DNA from: Pogostemon cablin
Lineage: Eukaryota > Streptophyta > Magnoliopsida > Lamiales > Lamiaceae
Assembly (NCBI GenBank): GCA_023678885.1
Contig: CM042970.1
Location: 2,024,355 to 2,088,354, forward strand
DNA length: 64,000 nt
Direction: 5' to 3'
Shown in pieces: positions 1 through 9,710 of the stretch. Numbering within the stretch: the stretch's first letter is position 1; each line of letters starts with the position of its first letter. A program made the position numbers and the translations under genes. Below the pieces are notes generated by a model. It ran no database searches. It was given only the letters and a program-made list of their open reading frames with translations, and had not been told where the DNA came from.

Positions 1-837
1 TTTAATCTTATTATTGATATAACATTATTATAATTTTATTAATGACCAAAAATTTATTAATAAACCTTTGGTATTCAATATTCACTTCAACTCCTTGCAA
101 CAAAAATTTATTAATACATCTTTGATAACCAATATTCTCTTCAACTTCCTATGATGCTTCAATGACTTAATTATCCATTTTTATCCCCACCATCCCCACC
201 CTCTCTCATATCACCGCCCCTTTCTCTTCTCTCCTCATGGCTAACTTATTCGTTCCTTTTGTTGGAAATTTTAGGTTTCATGTGTCTCTTTATACTTTTG
301 AAATTTGAATTCACTCACTAACCCTTTCTTTCTCCTCTCCTTTGCAGGGCAATGTTGACTTGGATTTTAAATTAATGATTAAAAATTCTTCAATATGTAA
401 ATGTTATAATCCTTAGTAATAGGGCTCGATTATCAATCTACCGCCACAGTGAATTCACAAGCTCTCAATTTTGTTTTTGCAGAAATATATAAGGAAAGTC
501 GGCAGGAAACTCACCAGTGTTACTACATCATCATCAGATCATATCTGGAAAGCAACAAAGACGATGAAGATGCAATTATGCAGTGTCCATTAATCCCAAA
601 AAATAATCAAGGGTTTGCAATTATACAGGTTGACAACTTCACCAGTGTTACTACATCATCATCAGAAACAAAGATGCAGAAACCTTAAACTCCATTCTCA
701 TTGAATTCAGTATGTTATGAGTCTCTATATATTTTCCTTTTTAATTTCCCTTGCAAAATTCATTCATGAGAATTAATATTTGTCTTCTATTCTTTTGTTG
801 TTATATGTTGTTAATAAAAAATCATTTTCCTGATTGA
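1..837. other. AT-rich non-coding stretch
   Basis: I see no supported gene here. The only structure is a 28-bp direct repeat (listed separately). A 79-codon open frame around 449-688 has no recognisable protein feature and contains that repeat, so it is not called as a gene. Confidence 0.5.
511..666. repeat. 28-bp direct repeat pair
   Basis: The sequence beginning TCACCAGTGTTACTACATCA occurs identically at 511-538 and 639-666. The roughly 100 bp between them is not repeated. It looks like a local duplication; no mobile element boundary is visible. Confidence 0.75.
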
Positions 838-1985
838 AAAATAGGGACAAAAACCAATTCAGTCTCATAACTTTACTCATGGTCTTTTTTAGTCTCAATA
901 AAGATAAGTTTGTTAATTTAGTCCCACCGGTGAAAAATACGGCAAAGAACGTCCTATTTTTGCAGAAAAATTCTGACATCACCGAAAAATGTCACGTGAG
1001 ACAATCGGAATCGCCATTTTCCGGCCGAGACGATGACGTGGCGCCCTCAGGTGAGTCAGCGGGATAAAAATCAATATAGTCTCATAACTTTCCTCATGGT
1101 CTATTTTAGTCCAAAAAAGATAAGTTTGTCAATTTAGTTACACCGTTGAAGAAATAGGGCCAAACACATCATATTTTCCTCCGCTTCCGAATTCCCAACC
1201 ACCGCCCAAGATGTCTACATTCCGCCGCCACCTCCGCCCCTCCTCTCTCTCTACTGGCCGCGCAACCTCCTCAATAATTTTTTGTGCTGCGAAGCTAAAT
1301 TCAAGGCCATCCTCGTTTCGGGCCACGAAGTCTCGCAGTTCTCCTAGCCGCCGTTGGACCGCCTCATCTCATATCTCCTTAACTGCGCCGTCAAGGCTCT
1401 AGACATCTGCAACGCCCTCAGTCACGACGTCGAGCTCATGCTCCACTGGCATAAGCTGGCGGAGATCGCAATGACTGTGTTGCAGAGAATTCCCTCGACG
1501 AGGGCCAGGTTCGCGGGCCCGAAAATCTCTCACCACGATCTTGACTTTAATAGTGTTCTATGATAAGGAAAACAACGACAACATCTCCCACAGGAAATCA
1601 ACGGAGCGGACGTGGTCATTGGGCTGCCGCGGCACTGCCTGTAACAAGGCCAAGAATGGCGGGCAATTTTTGCAACTGTCATGGTCAGTGGCAAAGTCGT
1701 GGTCGGTGTCGAAGTTCTGGTGTTTGTGATATGGGCCTTGGTGGCGGCGAATCCGTGCCAGGAGAGAAATGGGCCGATGACCCTTATTAATTAGGTTTTT
1801 TAATATATTTTTTGGTTTTAGTTTTTATTTTTTAATTATTTAAAATTTTAGAAAATAAAAATGCCTTGTTTGCATTATAATAACATTTAATTTGTTGACT
1901 CACCTTTCATCAGGACACCATTTCATTGTCCCGGCCGAAAATCGATGATTCCAATGGTCACGTGACAATCACGTGGCGTTCATAA
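838..1985. mobile_element. Foldback / Pack-MULE-like element with captured gene fragment
   Basis: Bases about 965-1064 and 1891-1975 are imperfect inverted copies of each other. Both contain GACTCACCT, GGCCG(G)AAAA and CACGTGAC blocks. A second subterminal motif (AGTCTCATAACTTT, then TAAGTTTGT(T/C)AATTTAGT) is directly duplicated at 860-925 and 1080-1140. Between the arms lies GC-rich sequence with the signature of a host gene exon. That layout fits a Mutator-like element that captured gene DNA. I could not find the outermost termini or a target-site duplication, so the limits are approximate. Confidence 0.55.
1240..1790 (+). pseudogene. ROH1/BYPASS1-related (DUF793) gene fragment
   Basis: Translation from about 1270 reads LNNFLCCEAKFKAIL, then PPLDRLISYLLNCAVKALD, ICNALSHDVELMLHW and HKLAEIA. 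This is the central signature I know from plant ROH1/DUF793 proteins. Further on, DKENN near 1565 and WALVAANPCQERNGP near 1730-1770 match the family's C-terminal part. The copy is broken: there is an in-frame TAG at 1345-1347, frame shifts after about 1500, no start codon and no N-terminal half. It lies between the inverted arms of a transposon, so I infer a transduplicated fragment rather than a native gene. Family assignment is from memory of conserved motifs. Confidence 0.7.
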
Positions 1986-1990
1986 ATTAC

Positions 1991-2313
1991 AATGGTTAAA
2001 AGTATTAATATCACATGACTTTCAATCTTTCATACACAATTGAATCACTTATTTATGAATGAATTAATGACAAAATTCTTGATAGAAAATATAATGACTA
2101 ATAAATTGTAAATTATATGAATAAAGTACGAGTAATGTAGTGATTATCTAAAATATTTTCATGATATTTTGCCAGAAGTTTTTTTTTTTTTAAATTTTAG
2201 TGAGACCGTCTAAAAGTTGGAATCATTTTATATTTTTTAATTAATTTTAACTTTTTAATTAGTAGAGATGTATGATCACTTTTTTTTTTAAAAATGTTAT
2301 CACTTTTTATATA
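1991..2313. other. AT-rich non-coding stretch
   Basis: Low-complexity AT-rich DNA with poly-T runs near 2180 and 2281. No gene or defined repeat is visible. Confidence 0.5.
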
Positions 2314-2540
2314 CTCCCTCTATCCCTCCTTAAGAGGGCCATTTGTTTTATGTCACCTAGATTAAAAAGTATTATTATTTAATGTGTAGTGAATAGTTTT
2401 ATTAGTAGGAGTGTGAGTCCCAACATTTAATTGTATTAGAGGGGGTGTGTGGCTCCCATGTGTGTAAAAAAAGAAAGGAGACTCTTTGAATGGGACGACA
2501 AAAATGGAAAAATGACCCTCTTAACCTGGAACGGAGGGAG
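2314..2540. mobile_element. Stowaway-like MITE (CTCCCTC ends)
   Basis: A 227-bp element begins CTCCCTCTATCCCTCC and ends CGGAGGGAG. TA flanks both sides (2312-2313 and 2541-2542), as expected for a Tc1/mariner-type target duplication. The interior shares the family landmarks 'AGTATTATTATTTAATGTG' and 'GTTTTATTAGT' seen in copies across the window. Confidence 0.8.
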
Positions 2541-3415
2541 TATATATTATAATTTGTTCATGTAATAGTTTATTACACTATTATTATTTTTCACTAATTG
2601 AGTATTATTTTTTCATTTAAAATATTACTATCATTAATTTCTTTATGCCTCACACGGAAGCCACTCTGTAATACGGAGCTAATTCAATTTTTTTTTAAAA
2701 TCACATATTGAATATAATAAATCATGGTGACGGACTATTTTTCAATTATCAGTAATTGTTAGTTAATGTGTATATATTTGAATTCCATTATTCACAACTT
2801 TATGCAAGAAAATTTGCATTTTAACTTAAAATCCATTTAATACAAATCTCACTATTCAAACTTCTTGGGAGTGGTTTTTAATCCACTCATTTACCTATTA
2901 AAAAATAAAAATAAAATCAAAATTTGAGTCATGAATTTCAAACCAATTATTGGAAGAATCAATTAAAATATAATGTTGAATTATAGTTTCTACTCCAAAT
3001 TTATATTTTTTTAAATTGAAGTGTCTATATATATATAATCTATAATTTTAAGAAATTCTCAGCATTTTTTCATACCAACAAAGGATCTTTTTACTCTTCT
3101 AATATCAAAATTCTTTAACATTTGCTTAAATATTACTCCATTAATTAAAGTTGTCAAAATATAAATAATTATTAAATTAAATTAAATTAAAACAATACTA
3201 AACTCTCGGCTCGAAACACTCTCACTCCAATCAAATAACCTCAATAATATTATTAGTACATTGACACCAATTAGTCAAAAAAATTGTCTAAAAACTAGGG
3301 TTTTCTTCTCTTTTTTTTTTTTTTTAATTTTAATGGATTATGAAATATTAAAAAAAAACCTTAAAATTACATCTAGCCCTACCTTTCCTCCCAGTATTGA
3401 GCCACTTGCATGATA
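2541..3415. other. AT-rich intergenic DNA
   Basis: Strongly AT-rich with several poly-T runs (for example around 3310-3325). I see no coding signature, RNA gene or bounded repeat. Confidence 0.5.
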
Positions 3416-3590
3416 TTCCCTCCATGTCTGAGAAACTTGGGCCTCTTTTTTCACGGAGATTAAAAAATATAATAATTTAATATAAAATAAAGTGAGAGAA
3501 ATAATATTTAATGTGTAATGAGTAATTGTATTAGTGATGAATGTAATATGTGCAGTGACCCATATAAATAAATGAATTATTTTTGGGTGG
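3416..3590. mobile_element. Decayed CTCCCTCC-family MITE
   Basis: The left end reads CCCTCCATGTCTGAG, and the interior has the family landmarks (AATATTTAATGTGTAATGAGTA, GTATTAGTGATGAATGT split by small changes). The right end, near TTTTGGGTGGATA, is degenerate. It lies just upstream of the promoter of the 4.7-kb gene. Confidence 0.5.
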
Positions 3591-3869
3591 ATACCATATT
3601 CTTAAAAGAAAATATGTATTATGTCAATATCTACTTTTGGAATATTATAATAAACAATTAATTGTTGTCATTACCCAAACGCTCCTTCCCCATTATTTTA
3701 TTAATATTATTTTCTTTTTTATTGCAGCCTTAATCAGTTTTTGTCCGCCACGCACTTGTGTTAATTCCACCCCCCTATTTACTTTTGGTCTGAAATTTTT
3801 ATTTCTTTTTTATTTAAAAAAGATATTATTTTTAATTTCCATTTCACCTCAATCAATCCATCATGTGTG

Positions 3870-3876
3870 TATAAAT
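3870..3876 (+). promoter_or_regulatory. Candidate TATA box of the 4,747 gene
   Basis: TATAAAT at 3870-3876 is followed about 30 bp later by a long C/T-rich leader (about 3900-4020), a usual plant core-promoter arrangement. Transcription would start near 3900. Inferred from position and composition only. Confidence 0.4.
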
Positions 3877-4069
3877 TTCTAGCACCCTATACCTTATCAA
3901 CCTTCTTTCCTCTCTGCCCGAGACTGACCCTTCTCTCTCTCTCTTCCCGAGTCTCCCACTGTCTTTTTTTTTTTTCTTCCTTTCTCTCTCTTCTTTTCTT
4001 TTTCTCTCTCTTTTTATTGGAAATCCTCCCTTTGGAGGAGCTTCTCAATTTTGTACAGCTCTCTTTCAG

Positions 4070-4691
4070 GTAAACGAAACCCCCCTTTTTATTTTCTTGA
4101 AAATTTATAAACGTGTGTGTTTTGTAGGTTATAAAGTTCAAATCCTGGGTGTTCTTGATTTTTATTTTTTAGTTTTAATTTTAAGCCCCCTTTTTATTTT
4201 CTTGAAAATTTATAAACGGGTGTGTTTTGTAGGTTATAAAGTTCAAATCTTTGGTGTTCTTGAATTTATTTTTAAATTTTTTTAGTTTTAATTTTAAGCT
4301 TAGATCTGCAGTCTTGAGATTTACTCTTAGTGGTGGGAATTAATTCTTGTCTGAAATTATGAGGAAAAAAAATCTTGTTGTTAGTAACGAAGTTTTTTTT
4401 GATCTGTTTTCAAGAACTGTAAAAAACAAAAAAAGATCGAATTTTTTTTCTATAGATCTGTGTAGTTTGAATAAATAATATAAATATATTTTACTATTTA
4501 CAATTTGTCTTTAAGAACAAGTCAGAAATCTCAGCTGGCCATCTTATCTTGTGTCCTTGTTGACCGGATCTCATCTTATATTACAAGAAAATTATTTGTC
4601 TGTTCAATTTGTTTTCGCCCATGTTGTTCGTAGATCTACTCGAGTGATTTTTTTTTTCTGAAAAAGGTTTGATCTTTCTTGAATAAATCAG
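4070..4691 (+). other. 5'-UTR (leader) intron of the 4,747 gene
   Basis: A donor TTTCAG|GTAAAC at 4069/4070 and a T-rich tract ending AATCAG at 4691 define a 622-bp candidate leader intron between the CT-rich 5' UTR and the ATG at 4747. It contains an internal tandem duplication with period 105. Such introns often raise expression of plant genes, but no transcript evidence is available here. Confidence 0.5.
4082..4296. repeat. Tandem duplication, period 105 bp, in the leader intron
   Basis: The block starting CCCCCTTTTTATTTTCTTGA recurs 105 bp downstream (4082 versus 4187) with few differences, through TTATAAAGTTCAAATC and GTTCTTGA. The two copies are nearly identical, so the duplication is recent or constrained. 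Copy 1 also repeats the TTTGTAG acceptor-like string. Confidence 0.8.
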
Positions 4692-4746
4692 GTGTTGTAG
4701 ACTCCAAGATCTGAAAGAGATATATTTATTAAAAAAAAAGAAAAAA

Positions 4747-5501
4747 ATGAATCACTGTGCGATTCAGCAGAACAGCTTCGCCGCCTGTGAAGAGATTTGG
4801 GGCAGCGCCGCCGCCGGAAGATCCATGGACGAGAAAGAGACGGTGGTTTGCCCTAAGCCACGGCGGTTCGGCCTTATTCACACCACCCTTGACCACCACC
4901 CCTCTTATGCCAGGCCCTTGAGGTGGCATGTTAGGTATAATTTCTCACCTAATTAGTTGCATCATATTTATTTATATATTTTTTTTTTCAATTTTTAATA
5001 TTTATTTAATTTATATTTTCAGCCATCAGCAAGAGGAGTGTGATGCAAAAGCTGGGAATGAACTAATGGACATAATTCTTGCAAAGGTTAGTTTCAATTT
5101 TGCACTTTTCAAATAAAGATTCAATTTTTAACTGTTGGGTTTACAAATCTAGTTACATAATTTAATTTATTTAATTCTAATTTCGTTTATGATTAAAACA
5201 AAATTTGTAGGGTGGTTCAGGTGTGGATCAATCAGTGACACAAATAGCCTCGTCGCCCCCATTTTTTTCCGGGTCACCGCCGAGTAGAGTATCTAACCCA
5301 TTAATTCAAGATGCGCGATTCGGGGACGAGTTCGTCCCCGTCTCGCCACGACGGTCGTCGGCGACCCTCTCGCCAACCTCGTCCGCCCGTAAGGGCGGAT
5401 GTGTTAGGGCGAATTTTGGTAACAATCCGGCCGTGAGAATCGAGGGTTTCGAATGCTTCGATAGGGATAGGCGCAATTGCAGCATCCCAACTTTGGCTTA
5501 A
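4747..5501 (+). CDS. Conserved plant protein of unknown function, three exons
   Basis: Exons join 4747-4934, 5023-5086 and 5211-5501 (donors AG|GTATAA and AAG|GTTAGT; acceptors TTTTCAG and TTTGTAG), giving 180 residues with no internal stop. Conserved-looking blocks, in order: NSFAACEEIWG near the N-terminus, VCPKPRRFGL (about residues 36-45), LRWHVSHQQEECDAKAG and ELMDIIL across the first splice, SPPFFSGSPPSRVSNPLIQD, then ARKGGCVRANFGNNPAVRIE and DRDRRNCSIPTLA at the C-terminus. The splice restores S-H-Q exactly at the split codon, which strongly supports the model. No signal peptide or membrane segment is visible; the basic, Ser/Pro-rich centre suggests a soluble, perhaps nuclear protein. 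I remember uncharacterised Arabidopsis proteins with the same blocks but can give no function. The ATG is the first in frame after the leader intron. Confidence 0.88.
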
Positions 5502-6032
5502 AAAAAAGAGTACATACAATTGAGAGGGAGGAGAGAGAGAGGAACAAGAATCAAGCATCATCAATTCAACTTTTGGTGTAGTGAGAGAAACAAACATCCA
5601 ACATTTTGATCAAGTGAGCTAAGTAATAGGTGGATCGTTGATCATTTTATCCTAGTGTATATATATGGAGTGTCTGTAATTAAAGAAAAAAAAACATGAT
5701 TGTATGATGAGAGAGAGAGAGGATGTAAGTATATGAGTATGAAGTTATTGACCAAGATAATAATTTAGGGAGGTGTTTTAGGGCAATCCCTCTCTTTGTA
5801 ATGGTGTAATTAAGAGAGAGAGGAGGGGGGAGCCCCTTTTTTTTGGGTACAATTTGTTGTTTTGATTTTGGGGTCACTTTTGAGATTTCCATCACTTGGA
5901 GAGAATATGTATAAAGAAAAAGTGTAATGTAATTTCCCTACTTCGTTATATTTTTAATGAGTAATTTTAAATATAAAGATATATATTAGTAATATAATAA
6001 TAATAATTATTTTATAGAAAGATTATATGTAA
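5502..6032 (+). other. 3' UTR and downstream flank of the 4,747 gene
   Basis: The stop codon is followed by GA-rich sequence (about 5520-5545, 5708-5722 and 5812-5830) and then AT-rich DNA. Polyadenylation probably falls near 5,900-5,950, where TTTAATGAG and TATAAAGAAAAA occur. No other gene is seen. Confidence 0.4.
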
Positions 6033-6034
6033 TA

Positions 6035-6354
6035 CTCACTCCGTTCTATTGAAACGTATGCGTTATTCCATTTTGATAAGTTCAAATACAATTTGATCCG
6101 TTCAAATACAAAGTGTGTATTTTCCTTTTTGGTAAAGATAATCCACACATATTAATTACTTCTCTATGACCCACATGTCATATTAATACACATACCCACT
6201 TTATATTAATATATTATTTCTCTTACCTCACTCCACATTAAAATATTATATTCCTTAATATATTATTTCTCTTACCTCACTCCACATTAAAATATTATAC
6301 TCCTTAATCAACTTGCAATAAGCAAACGCGTACGTTGTAATGGGACGGAGTGAG
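6035..6354. mobile_element. Stowaway-like MITE with internal duplication
   Basis: The element runs from CTCACTCCGTTCTATTG to GGGACGGAGTGAG and is flanked by TA at 6033-6034 and 6355-6356. Inside, a 49-bp unit containing TATTATTTCTCTTACCTCAC is tandemly duplicated (6206 and 6255), which makes this copy longer (320 bp) than most. Confidence 0.8.
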
Positions 6355-6356
6355 TA

Positions 6357-7553
6357 TTAAATAAAAAATAAATTTTATTCCTAACCAGTAAAAAAATATG
6401 ATTTAAGCCGGTGTTTATTTGAATATATACATGAATAATAATAACAATAATAATAATAAGTTGGATATATTTTTATTGATTGATTTAATTATCTATTCCT
6501 AATCAATCGAAAAATATATAATTAAAGGTGTTATTTAATTTATAAATATACATTATTAATAAAATAATAAAAAATAAATAAATACAACAATTAACCTCGT
6601 CGCGATACTTCATATTTTTAAAAAATTATTTATAGTAGTATATTCGCAATTAGTATAAGATATCTATTATTGCTATAAATTTTGATTTAATTATTATTGT
6701 GATTATGATGAAGTTTTTTTTTTTTAATCTTTTTTGCTTCACGTTTTCTTGCGATGATGACGCTTTGCTTGTTTTCCACTCCGAAAGCATGAAATCACGA
6801 TGTGGGCTCTCCATCTATCTTAATTAAATGTTTATTTAATTTATAAAAACATAATATAAGGAAAAAAAATTCATAATAAAAAATGGTGTACCTTAATACA
6901 CTATTAGGGCCTTCTCACTTCGAGTAGCTTATAAAGAATGATCATTATTAGAGAAGGCTCATAGTTATGAGGTTAAATTCACGACATAGTAAAGATTCGA
7001 CGAACTCCCATCTTGCAGCTAACGGGGTTAATTCTATGCTAAAAATAGAATTTGAATCCCTAGCCTAAAACTATTAGCTCAATTAGAAGGTTTTTGCACG
7101 GTCCGTCTAACACTTGGTTATGATATGGGGCAATAGTAGAATCATAATTGGTATATAAAGATGGTGACATGAGGTAATTAAGACTTTTCAAACTTTGTTG
7201 TTAACATTATCCCCGATAATTAAGCCTCATTTAAATTTGACTACTTTAAAACCATTTGATTAGTTTGGATTGATTTGACAAGTTTGGACAAGAAATTCCA
7301 TGTTGGAGAAGTCAAATGTGGTGTTTAACAACTGGGTTTGGAGTTTACAGGATGGCTGATGTCAAATCAGGTGAGCAGAAACCGCAGACGACGTCGTTTT
7401 GTGAGTTGTAATTAGGCTTTAATTCTTCTGATCATAATTTGTTGGTGAGACATCTCTTTCCATAACGTGATGTTTTGTACAGCACTTCTGGCCAACACTT
7501 TAATGCCTAACAAAAGTAACAAGACTATAGTCCAAAATTAGATGAGACTAGTT
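6357..7553. other. Intergenic DNA without supported gene
   Basis: AT-rich with short (TAA)n tracts near 6436-6460. About 6900-7130 is somewhat less AT-rich and could be an old repeat, but I cannot assign it. No open reading frame with protein-like features. Confidence 0.45.
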
Positions 7554-9480
7554 ATTAGGGGAAATAGTCGATCAATCTATTCTTGTATATTATTGTCTAT
7601 ATTTATTGTACGTATTTTTCTTTTTTTTGGCAGCACTGCTATAATACCATATGAGAGTAATTAGGTGATCATCAGTGATTGTGATGATCAGGGATTTGTA
7701 TTATATACAATTAGAATGAAACATCATCTCCGTAATTTACGAAAGACAAATCGAGAGAAAAATACGTACAACGAATATAGATAATAATATACAAGAATAG
7801 ATTGGTCAACTATTTCAAGTCCGCCTCTAAATCTCCGCACTGGGTGGCTGCTATGCAAGAGGAGATTGATGCTTAATCAGACATGGGATTTAGTACCACC
7901 TCCACCTAACACCAACATTGTGGGCTCTAAGTGGGTGTTTCGTACTAAATACCAAGCAGATGGATCCATTGAGCATCATAAGGCTCGTCTCGTTGCCCAG
8001 GGCTTCACCCAGATTTCGGGCTCGGACTTCCATCATACATTCAGTCCTGTTGTCAAGGCGGCCACTGTGAGAACCGTTTTAGCTTTGGCTGTGCATCATA
8101 AATGGTCCCTGCATCAGCTGGATGTCAAAATGCCTTCTTGAATGGGGTCTTGACAAAGCCTGCCTACATGGCTCAGCCAGTCCGGATCATGTCTGTCGGC
8201 TCAAGAAGGCTCTGTATGGACTCAGACAAGCTCCTTTGGCTTGGTTTCAGAGGTTTAGCTCTTACTTATTGGATTTGAGCTTTCAACAAACTCAGTCAAA
8301 CTCTTCCTTGTTTTGCTTGCAGAAGGGGTCCTCTTTTTTGTATGTAGACGATATCATCCTTACGGGGAATGATCAGCAGCTCCTCTAGCGATTCATTGTT
8401 CGCACTCATGCGTAGTTCGCTATTAAGGATCTGGGTTCGCTGAACTACTTTTGGGGCTTGAGGTTTCTTACACATCCACTGGTATTTTCATTGGGCAGGC
8501 CAAATATGCTCATGATATTTTAGAACGTGCTGCCATGCTAGACTGCAAGTCTATTTCTACTCCTCTGACTGCCAGGACTTCTTTGCAGAGTACGGGCTCT
8601 TCATTCGGTGATCCTACATTCTATCGGTCTCTGGTAGGGGCATTGCAGTATCTGACTATTACTAGGCTAGATCTTTCCTTCGCTGTGAGCACAGTTAGTC
8701 AGTATCTTCACTCTCCCACCGATGATCACTTTCTTGCTGTAAAGTGTATTCTTCGCTATGTGAAGGGCACACTTCATTACGGCCTCAGCTTTACACATCG
8801 TCCGGAGCGATCGATCGTGGGTTATTCTGACGCAGATTGGGCTAGGTGTGTTGAGACTCGTCGCTCGACTTATGGGTACTCAATTTTTCTGGACGGAAAT
8901 TTAGTCTCTTGGAGTGCTAAGAAGTAGCCCACTGTTGCCCGTTCGAGTTGTGAGTCTGAGTATAGGGCGATGGCGAATGCTGGTTCTGAGATCATTTGGC
9001 TGTGTAATCTGCTCAAAGAACTTCACCAACTGTCTGACACTCCTGCAACGCTGCTCTGTGACAACAAGAGCGTTATTTTCCTAAGTCAGAATCCAGTTGC
9101 TCACAAGCGTGCCAAACACATTGACATCGATTGTCACTTTATTCGTGAGTTGGTTTCCTCAGGGAAGTTGCATACTCAGTTTGTTTCCTCTCATCTTCAA
9201 CTTGCTGATATTTTCACCAAGGGTTTACCCAGTCCGACCTTCGAGTTCTTACGTTCCAAGCTTTGCATTTGCTTACATCCCACGCAGCTCTGACGGGGGT
9301 ATTAGGGGAAATAGTTGACCAATCTATTCTTGTATATTATTGTCTATATTCGTTGTACGTATTTTTCTTTTGATTTGCCTTCCGTAAATTACGGAGATGA
9401 TGTATCATTCTAATTGTATATAATACAAATCCCTGATCACTACAATCACTTATGATCACCTAATTACTCTCATACTGGTA
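7554..9480 (+). mobile_element. Decayed Ty1/copia retrotransposon with an inverted LTR copy
   Basis: Three related LTR pieces surround a copia polymerase relic. A direct partial copy sits at 7554-7628 (ATTAGGGGAAATAGTCGATC). An inverted copy is at 7644-7816. A direct copy at 9300-9480 follows the coding region and begins after a purine tract (GACGGGGGTATTAGGGGAAA). The 7644-7816 and 9308-9480 arms are near-perfect reverse complements over about 170 bp. Both are followed, on their outer sides, by TGGTAT(C/T), which resembles the primer-binding site normally found after a 5' LTR. gag, protease and integrase are absent. Confidence 0.8.
7818..9293 (+). pseudogene. Copia reverse transcriptase-RNase H relic
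   Basis: The frames contain the copia RT start (NQTWDLVPPP, KWVFRTKYQADGSIEHHKAR, LVAQGFTQ), the catalytic YVDD box at 8341-8352 within FLYVDDIILTGND, and the RNase H region (GYSDADWA, ESEYRAMA, KHIDIDCHFIRE). This is the C-terminal half of a copia Pol. It is dead: there is a frame shift near 7873, another near 8130, and in-frame TAG codons at 8386-8388, 8413-8415 and 8925-8927. The three TAG codons stand where related proteins usually have Gln, fitting CAG-to-TAG decay. Upstream sequence (HWVAAMQEEIDA) shows the homology starts right at the edge of the inverted LTR copy. Confidence 0.9.
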
Positions 9481-9710
9481 TCTATCAACAATACACCATC
9501 AAAGGTTATAAGTGATACTACTATATAGTTTGCATATTCATCAAAGTAAAATATGAAAAAGGAGAAGAGAAGAAAAAAAAATTGGCACAATGTTGACTGT
9601 TGTAAAACATTACTACACTTTATATTGAATCCAATTTTTGTAGAGTGAAATGTCGACTCGTTATATTTGACACAAAATATTTTTTATGAGTATTTAATAA
9701 ATAAATATAT

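Noticed and set aside
449..688. 79-codon open frame
   Set aside because: No start context, no domain, and it contains a local 28-bp duplication; probably chance.
3887..4141. Minus-strand Lys/Arg/Glu-rich frame of 84 codons
   Set aside because: It is the complement of the C/T-rich leader of the 4,747 gene; low complexity, not protein-like.
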